Source: Halichondria panicea
Lineage: Eukaryota > Porifera > Demospongiae > Suberitida > Halichondriidae
DNA length: 64,000 bases
Assembly: GCF_963675165.1 (NCBI RefSeq)
Contig: NC_087392.1
Location: 5,207,942-5,271,941, forward strand
Direction of reading: 5' to 3'
Shown here: positions 58,016 to 64,000 of the stretch, piece after piece
How positions within the stretch are numbered: the first letter of the stretch is position 1
How the letters are laid out: each line of letters starts with the position of its first letter
Made by a program: the position numbers and the translations under genes
Notes under the pieces: model-generated
Databases searched by the model: none
The model's input: only the letters and a program-made list of their open reading frames with translations
Told to the model about the DNA's origin: nothing

Positions 58016-58960
58016 TTAGGGCTTGTGTGCTTTGTTGACTTGCTCCAAACACTCCAATAGATTGGTAACGTCAGGACGATCGTACTGTTCCTTGCTTCTA
58101 TACATGTAGACAGCAGTTCCCTCTGAGTCGCTAATGAAGTCCCCTCCAATCACAGTGACGTCATCTCCTGGCCAGGCAAACCGATCGACCCTACCACCAA
58201 CCACAGCCTCAGCATAACCAATAAATACCTTGAGGTCCCAGGCCACGCTGACCAGTCGATGGAGTCCAATATGTCTGTACAACTGCAGGTCTTGATCCAA
58301 TAAAAGTGGGAGTGAGCAATCGTACTCTTTAAACCATCTCAGCCCCCCTTCCCGATTTCCACTAGCAACCACCACCACTTGACAGCCCAATTTGTTGAAA
58401 TCACCCAGCTGTGCTTCGACGGCTGCAATGTGATTGGTTCACGGGCGTCATACATAGTGTTTGCGGAGTATAAACAGCGTATAGGGTGTCTTCTCCACAC
58501 AGCTCTTCAGAGACACAGTGTCACCAGACTTAGTTTCAACGAGTGCTATATCCATTGGAAACTTCTCCCCGACATCAATTACATCCAAAGCCGTCTTTTC
58601 TTCGTATGACGTCATTTCTTGATCGAGCTCACTGATCAAACCGACCCATTTTTCCTCGGCGGCTAACAACTCTTCCACATTTTCTTGTACTTCAACATCA
58701 GAGAACATGCCAGCCCACAATGACTCCAACTCTCTCCTGCTCTTGACTCCAGCCGTTCGTAGACAGGCCACATAGAGGTTGACCGGGTAGACACACATCA
58801 AACCATGCGGATCATCTGATCCACGGGACTTGACAAAGTCGTTGATACTTGGAGATGCTTCTATTGCTTTGCGCCCGTCTTGCACCATGCTGCTAAGTCC
58901 TTTAGTTAGTGTCTGCACAGCTTGCAGCAGGCAGGATCTGAGCTCAGTGTCTGCAGACAT
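58016..58960 (-). CDS. SELENOL: Selenoprotein L-like, UxxU thioredoxin-fold protein
   Basis: One exon, 314 residues when two in-frame UGA codons are read as selenocysteine: 58450-58448 (Sec171) and 58441-58439 (Sec174). The reading continues in the same frame on both sides, ending at a TGA at 58018-58016. Around them the sequence is TLFILRKHYV-U-R-P-U-TNHIAAVEAQL: a beta strand then the redox motif and a helix, as in the peroxiredoxin-like 2 / AhpC-TSA group. VVVVASGNREGGLRWFKEY and LPLLLDQDLQLYRHIGL follow, typical of that fold. Residues 1-140 are an acidic, helical N-terminal part. UxxU is the hallmark of SelL, where a diselenide can form. A SECIS lies just downstream. The enzymatic substrate is unknown. 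An ordinary gene caller would split this into two truncated proteins. Confidence 0.9.
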
Positions 58961-59140
58961 CTTTTAGTCCATTAGCTAGGTATAGGGTTGCATCACGGAG
59001 AAGTGATAATTACGCCTATGACCTTTGTCCCTTGTCGCGTTTGATCTTTGACCCTTGCTTCTTTCACATTGTGAATAAATTCTCTTCTTGCTATTAAATT
59101 CTAGCACTGTTTCTTGTACAAATAGAGCTACTATTGGGGC
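58961..59140. promoter_or_regulatory. Short divergent promoter, selenoprotein L / SAP18
   Basis: Only 180 bp separate the two start codons, so the genes probably share a bidirectional promoter. The region has repeated TTTGACCCTTG / ACCTTTGTCCCTTG words at 59020-59060. Confidence 0.5.
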
Positions 59141-60055
59141 ATGGCTGATCTTAGCCCTAGAGAGAGAAAGTCAAGGTCTCCAGTAAATACTGTGAGGAAG
59201 TCAAAATCTCCAGTAACTATGAGGAGGTCAAGATCTCCTGTAACTATGAGGCGGTCAAAATCTCCTGTAACTGCTGCGAGGAGGTCACGATCACCAGCAG
59301 CTCTGAGGAGGGAAGCCAGGAACAGCAACATAGACAAGGAACCACCTCCTTTGGTGGACAGAGAAAAGGTGACTATCCTACTCACAGACAAGCAGTCCGA
59401 TTCATTATCCCCCCTCATATCATGCAGACATGTCCTTTGCTATTGAGGGTGTTTTGCAACGTTGGGAGGCACCATCGCCCTGACGAGTTCACTAGACATA
59501 GAGTGCCCTCCAATGAGCTGCAGATATACACATGGTGAGTTGTGTGTACACATACGTTACATCTGAATGCTTTATAGTACACAAATGGCCGTTTAATTAT
59601 AATACCATTCTACAAACCCAGCTAAGCGCTTCTTTTTTGCTCGAATCGGCATACCTCAAGGTGACATATTTTCGCGAGTATTAATTAGAAATGCTATGAA
59701 TAACATTAATTTCATTACTAGGCTCTCGTTAATTTCTTGTACTAGAACAGCTCGGCCTGCCACGGTTCCACTCTCATGTATTGACCCCCCCCCCAGGCTT
59801 GATTGCAGTCTGAGGGAGCTGATGTCACTGATTAGAGAGGTCAACCCGGACACCCGGCCCAAGGGCACTCAGTTCTCCTTCTCCACTGTGTACCCTGACA
59901 TGCGTAGGGGGGGCTATCGACTCAAGGAACTAGGTAAGACGCTCTCTGGCAAGAGGGGAATGGATGATGATACGACTCTCTACTCCAGAAAGTTTAAGAT
60001 TGGGGACTTTGTTGATGTTGCTGTAATACCAAGGTCAAGGAACAGACCCTATTAA
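59141..60055 (+). CDS. SAP18: SAP18, Sin3/ASAP complex subunit with RS/SP-repeat N-terminus
   Basis: Exons 59141-59368, 59428-59534 and 59797-60055 give 197 residues. From VDREKTCPLLLRVF to the end it closely follows SAP18: GRHHRPDEFTRHRVPSNEL, QIYTW, LRELMSLIREV, GTQFSFSTVYPD, GGYRLKELG and the final NRPY. SAP18 is a ubiquitin-like-fold subunit of Sin3-HDAC corepressor complexes and of the ASAP/PSAP splicing complexes with RNPS1 and acinus or pinin, in the nucleus. The family is normally about 150-170 residues; here the first 60 or so are an SR-like tract, with RRSRSPVTM-type units repeated about six times. This resembles splicing-factor RS domains and may be phosphorylated. An alternative start is unlikely because the repeats are in frame and follow ATG directly. 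Confidence 0.93.
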
Positions 60056-60588
60056 ACTTTCTCTGACTGTTAGTCGTTGATTACTTTCAACTCTTGAATT
60101 TGTACTCATTGATATATCCTATGTACAATGGTAAAACTGTTACATTCATTGTACAATTCCATGTGCTGAGTTATTGAGGGCGGCTTGAAATCAAATCATT
60201 TCGCTTAGCAAAAATAAAATCGCAAAAAAGTCTGCTTGACTGCGCGAAACATTTGTAATAAATACGACAGAACGGCAGATTGCTCAATCATGACACACCC
60301 CCTCTTTGCTTGTACTAACTTGTGGTAGAAAAGCTTGTAGCTATACAAGCAGCTGCTATATAATAAAGCTTCTAAGTTAAATAGCAGCCTAGCCTAGCTT
60401 CTAATATTCCAGTTATTTAGTGGCTATCTCTGCAAGACTCTCCAAACAAACACTGTGGTTGCTCGCTCACACTGGTGGTCTATAAAGAGCTGAGTATGCA
60501 TCTCCTATTGTAAGGCTACAATACCTCAACTGATAACAATAAGTGCTACACACCCACAACACTGACTGACTGACTGGACAAGACAAGT
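60056..60588. other. Spacer between SAP18 and afadin
   Basis: No gene seen. It must contain the SAP18 3' end and the afadin promoter; ACTGACTGACTGAC occurs at 60560-60575, just before the afadin start. Confidence 0.5.
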
Positions 60589-63500
60589 ATGGCTAGTGCA
60601 AAGAGAGTCAGTCGCGAGGCGTACGAAGATCTGTGCAGACTTATTCAGCATTGGAATGAAAACAGACTCGAACTGTTCGAGATTAGCGTGCCAAATGAGG
60701 TACTGACTCAAGTGCTAGTGCATTCTGGTACCTTTGTGCTGTGTGGTGGCTGGAGTTCATGCTTTAGTCCGTGTGTCTATTATCATGGCTGATGCACATC
60801 TCAACGAGATAGCATTATTAAAGGGAAAAGCACACTGTAAACTGGTATTGTATTAGCTCTTTCTCTGTTGATATCTATAATAGTAGTGCACCAGTCAGTT
60901 ACTCTGCATTAGGATGGTTGGTATCCTCTCCTGATTATAATCAGCTCCCCTCAGCTGCAGTTGGTTATTTAGAGTTACCTCATATTTCACGGTACACGAG
61001 CACCTACTTTGTTGTGGCTGTCACTAATAAGGTGACAGGTCAGTTAGCAGTCCTGCTGCTAAATGCGTCGAATTAATGGCATTCATTAATTGTGGCAGAT
61101 GAATGTATTATTATGTAGTAAACAACTCTTCAAGTGGGGTGAGGGTTCACACTAATGCAGCACACACCTCTCTCATTATTACCCCCTCCCCACACACCTC
61201 TCTCATTATTACCCCCTCCCCACACACACACAGAATCTTGATTTTGAGGGCATCATGAGGTTCTATTTCCAGAACAACAGCTCTGCTAAAGGCTCTGATA
61301 CGGAGAAGGTGGCCACCAAGTGTATCCGTGTCTCCAACTCTGCCACCACTGAAGTGGTTATCAGAGCACTAGTGCAAAAGTTCCGACCTGACATGCGAAT
61401 GCTATCCAGCCACTCCTATGCTCTGTACGAGGTCCATGCCAACCAAGGTGAGGGGGTTGCTATTGAATTGGAGCTATAACTTGTAGTAGTTGTGTTTGTA
61501 TGTGTGTGTGTGTTCCTTTGAGTAGCGACTTACTTCCTTGCGAGCTTTGTACTGTGGCTATAGTCTATCATTGTTGAGTGTAGTCAATGGTGGGTAGTTT
61601 AAGTGGATGTTGGGTGAACCTTCCTCCCAGCAGAGACTGTTATAACTTCCTTCTCTCTGGTCTCAGGTTACACCAAGTGTTCCCTCCATTCACGTTTCCC
61701 CATTGTTGTGGGGCAGGGTATGCCATGGTAGACTGGCTACACTCTCAACCCGCCAGTGTGTTGTTTTGATAGACAATGTCCAGAGCTACTAATGTCTACC
61801 ACACCAGCACAGGTGGTGATAATCAATTAGTGGTAGCCATGACAATTACTGCAGGCAATGTCTGCTGACTATGTACTGGATAGGTGATCAGTGTGCTGTT
61901 TCATTAAACACAGACCATTAGTTTTTGAATGAATGAGACTAAAAATGGAGTGCACGCCCTATCGATAACAAGTTGTATCTTTAATGAAACCTATCCTGTA
62001 ACGTATATGTCAGCTTACTATCAACAGTATAGGGCAACACACTGCATTGACATGTGTGGCTGGGGAGGTGCACGCTTCCCAGTGGTACAGGTTCTGTGTG
62101 TGACTGCATTGACATGTGTGGCTGGGGAGGTGCACGCTTCCCAGTGGTACAGGTTCTGTGTGTGACTGCATTGACACGTGTGGCTGGGGAGGTGCACGCT
62201 TCCCAGTGGTACAGGTTCTGTGTATGTTGTGTCATGCTCCTAATCAGATTATGTTGCTAGGAACTCTTCTAATAGACCTCTAATTTCTAGTGTAAACAAT
62301 AATATTGTTTGTACAGCCGCTACCTAAAGCTGTGTAATGATGTCAACTTCCCTGATTATAGAGAACTGGTGGTAGACTATTCCCCGATGCAAGTGATCTA
62401 TATCCTTTGTTTTCCCTGTGACAGATGTCCCTCCTGTATGAACTAAGTGTTCTAAACATGCTCCCCAGCATCTGACACCTCATCTCTGAAGCTTGTTATG
62501 TATTGTAATACGATAACGTTTATATAAGTCAAGGTTTTCACTATCTTCTAAGCCAATCATTTGAAAGGATTTCTCGTCAATAGTTATTATGTCAACAAAA
62601 GCATTGTCTTGCTGTTTCACTCTTGCTTCATACATAACCTACGTAACTATCGTATGACCTTATTATTGTTTGACCATAACTTGGGTTTGGATTGTAGAAT
62701 TTGATGATTTTCTGAAAGCTTACAATGAGGCCTTTCAGATGACATGCTTAACGCACAAATCTTGATAGGACTTGGTTGTGCATTTCCCCCATCATCCCAC
62801 GATATTTTTGACACCACTTATAAACAGAGCTCACTTTTAAGTTTTCAGAAAAGCAAAGAAAATGGACTGTTTTGTTTAAGCAATGGGGCCTTTGTTCCAC
62901 GTGATACATGCGTGTTATAGCAGCTGTCTCTAATTAGCCCACCTACATTCTATATAGGTGTCCCATTACCATCAATATAATAATGAGCAATAACCTGTAC
63001 ACTCAACTGTATCAAGAAGTATAATCATGTCCACTGTTAAATCAGGTCCCAGTGTTAATTCTAGAGCATATGCTTGTAATTAAATACATTCAATTGATGT
63101 TCTTGTCAGCGTAGTCGGTGTGTGGGAGTGACCTTTGAGTCCGTGTTGTTAGTTTTGTAGTTCTCACATAGTACAGATTGTTTAGCCTCAAGTGCTTGTG
63201 TACAATAGAGAGCGTGGAGCGTGGTAGTCGGTTCCTGACCAGCAAACAACACTTGTAGTGCTTCCACTCACCAGCAGATATTTGCTGCCCGACATAAGAA
63301 CAAGCACTTGTAGCATAACTGGACCTTGTTCCCGTGTGTCCGCTTCTTGTAACCATGCATAATGAACATGTCCTGTGAGTGGTGTGGCATTTATTGGACA
63401 TGTGTCGAATTTTGTGTTGCATTTGGCGAGAAGAGTTGCCTAATTCAATTAGCACAGCTGTATTTTCGTATGGCCACTTTAAGTGACTGGGCTGTGTGGT

Positions 63501-64000
63501 CTCTTTGTACTAGCAGTTATGCCAGCTTATAGAATCCCTTTCCAGCATTCTAGGAACATAGTAAGTAGTTGCAATTGTGTATTACAAAATGCCAGCTAGA
63601 GGTCAAGTTACAGTGTCAACAGATTGTCTAGTCCTCTCCTCCCACAGGCTATAGTTTCATGAAAATGCAACTACTACCAAATCAACCATTTCCGTCACAT
63701 ATACAGTACATGTATCCAACCCCCCCTGTACACTTACTGTGCTAACTCTTACACTGACATACACACACCCATCCTCTACAGATGAGAGGAGACTGGAGGC
63801 CAACGAGAACCCTCTCCTAGTACAGCTGGGTTGGTCACGTGATGACAGAGACGGAAGGTTCCTGTTAAGATCAGAAACTCACTCAAAATCAAGCCAGAAA
63901 TCTGACAAAAAAGTTCAGAAAAAACGAGTTGCACGACGTGGAAAGAAAACGTCTAAAAAAGAAAGAATCGAAGTTGAAGGCAGTAAAGATGAAGAGGATG
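60589..64000 (+). CDS. AFDN: Afadin, N-terminal part (cut by window end)
   Basis: Three exons are inside the window: 60589-60699, 61234-61447 and 63782 to the edge. The protein starts MASAKRVSREAYEDL and has the afadin N-terminal signature HWNENRLELFEIS. The first Ras-association domain follows: GIMRFYFQNN, then ATKCIRVSNSATTEVVI, FRPDMRMLSSHSYALYEVH, DERRLEANENPLLVQLGW and DDRDGRFLLRSE. After the RA domain the sequence becomes basic and Lys-rich, as in vertebrate afadin. Afadin links nectin-type adhesion receptors and Rap/Ras signals to actin at cell junctions. The second RA, FHA, DIL and PDZ domains would lie beyond the window. Confidence 0.93.
62043..62222 (+). repeat. Tandem repeat of about 58 bp, three units, afadin intron 2
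   Basis: Unit with CATTGACATGTGTGGCTGGG and AGTGGTACAGGTTCTGTGTG. Nearly identical units suggest recent origin. Confidence 0.9.

Noticed and set aside
58439-58450. Two in-frame stops as proof of a pseudogene
   Set aside because: Frame is kept on both sides, the stops fall exactly at the redox motif as UxxU, both are UGA, and a SECIS follows.

Overview
This is metazoan DNA: genes have many short introns with GT/AG borders, there are long CA/TG microsatellites and many small inverted-repeat elements, and the single-copy genes are animal ones (afadin, SAP18, a DH-PH-RA-RhoGAP protein, an M1 membrane aminopeptidase, a selenoprotein). Compact introns, a SelL-type selenoprotein (a family known from aquatic organisms) and the element families suggest an aquatic invertebrate, most likely a sponge. 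The species is inference; the rest is read from the sequence.

Region 1 (about 0.2-31 kb, + strand) is a tandem array of one unrecognised gene family. A complete member has four exons: (1) a short N-terminus with a PPxY motif; (2) a Pro-rich cytosolic segment with an ENAPLL acidic di-leucine; (3) a 66-nt exon, phase 1 on both sides, holding transmembrane helix 1; (4) a last exon with helices 2-4 and a Cys-rich tail. Three copies are intact (226-1233, 10008-11275, 20952-21944), one is probably usable from a different start (19424-20458), one has exon pairs 2.7 kb apart (25159-28738), and at least eight are broken in different ways. A divergent relative with the same exon plan lies next to the array on the minus strand (32390-30959). 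The array is full of TIR elements, including a Mutator-like family with 9-10 bp target duplications, one copy of which carries a RecQ-like helicase fragment.

Region 2 (32.7-64 kb) holds ordinary single-copy genes: a 19-exon DH-PH-RA-RhoGAP gene (minus, 47199-32763); a 17-exon M1 aminopeptidase (plus, 47672-55614); a small predicted N-myristoylated protein (55847-56903); an intronless selenoprotein L gene (minus, 58960-58016) with two in-frame UGA codons as UxxU and a type II SECIS just past the stop; SAP18 with an added RS/SP-repeat N-terminus (59141-60055), starting 180 bp from the selenoprotein gene in the opposite direction; and the first three exons of afadin (60589 to the window end).

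The functions are mostly independent. The DH-PH-RA-RhoGAP protein and afadin both belong to small-GTPase and cell-junction biology. The array proteins look like endolysosomal membrane proteins that could recruit NEDD4-type ubiquitin ligases through PPxY and AP adaptors through the di-leucine; this role is inferred from motifs only.
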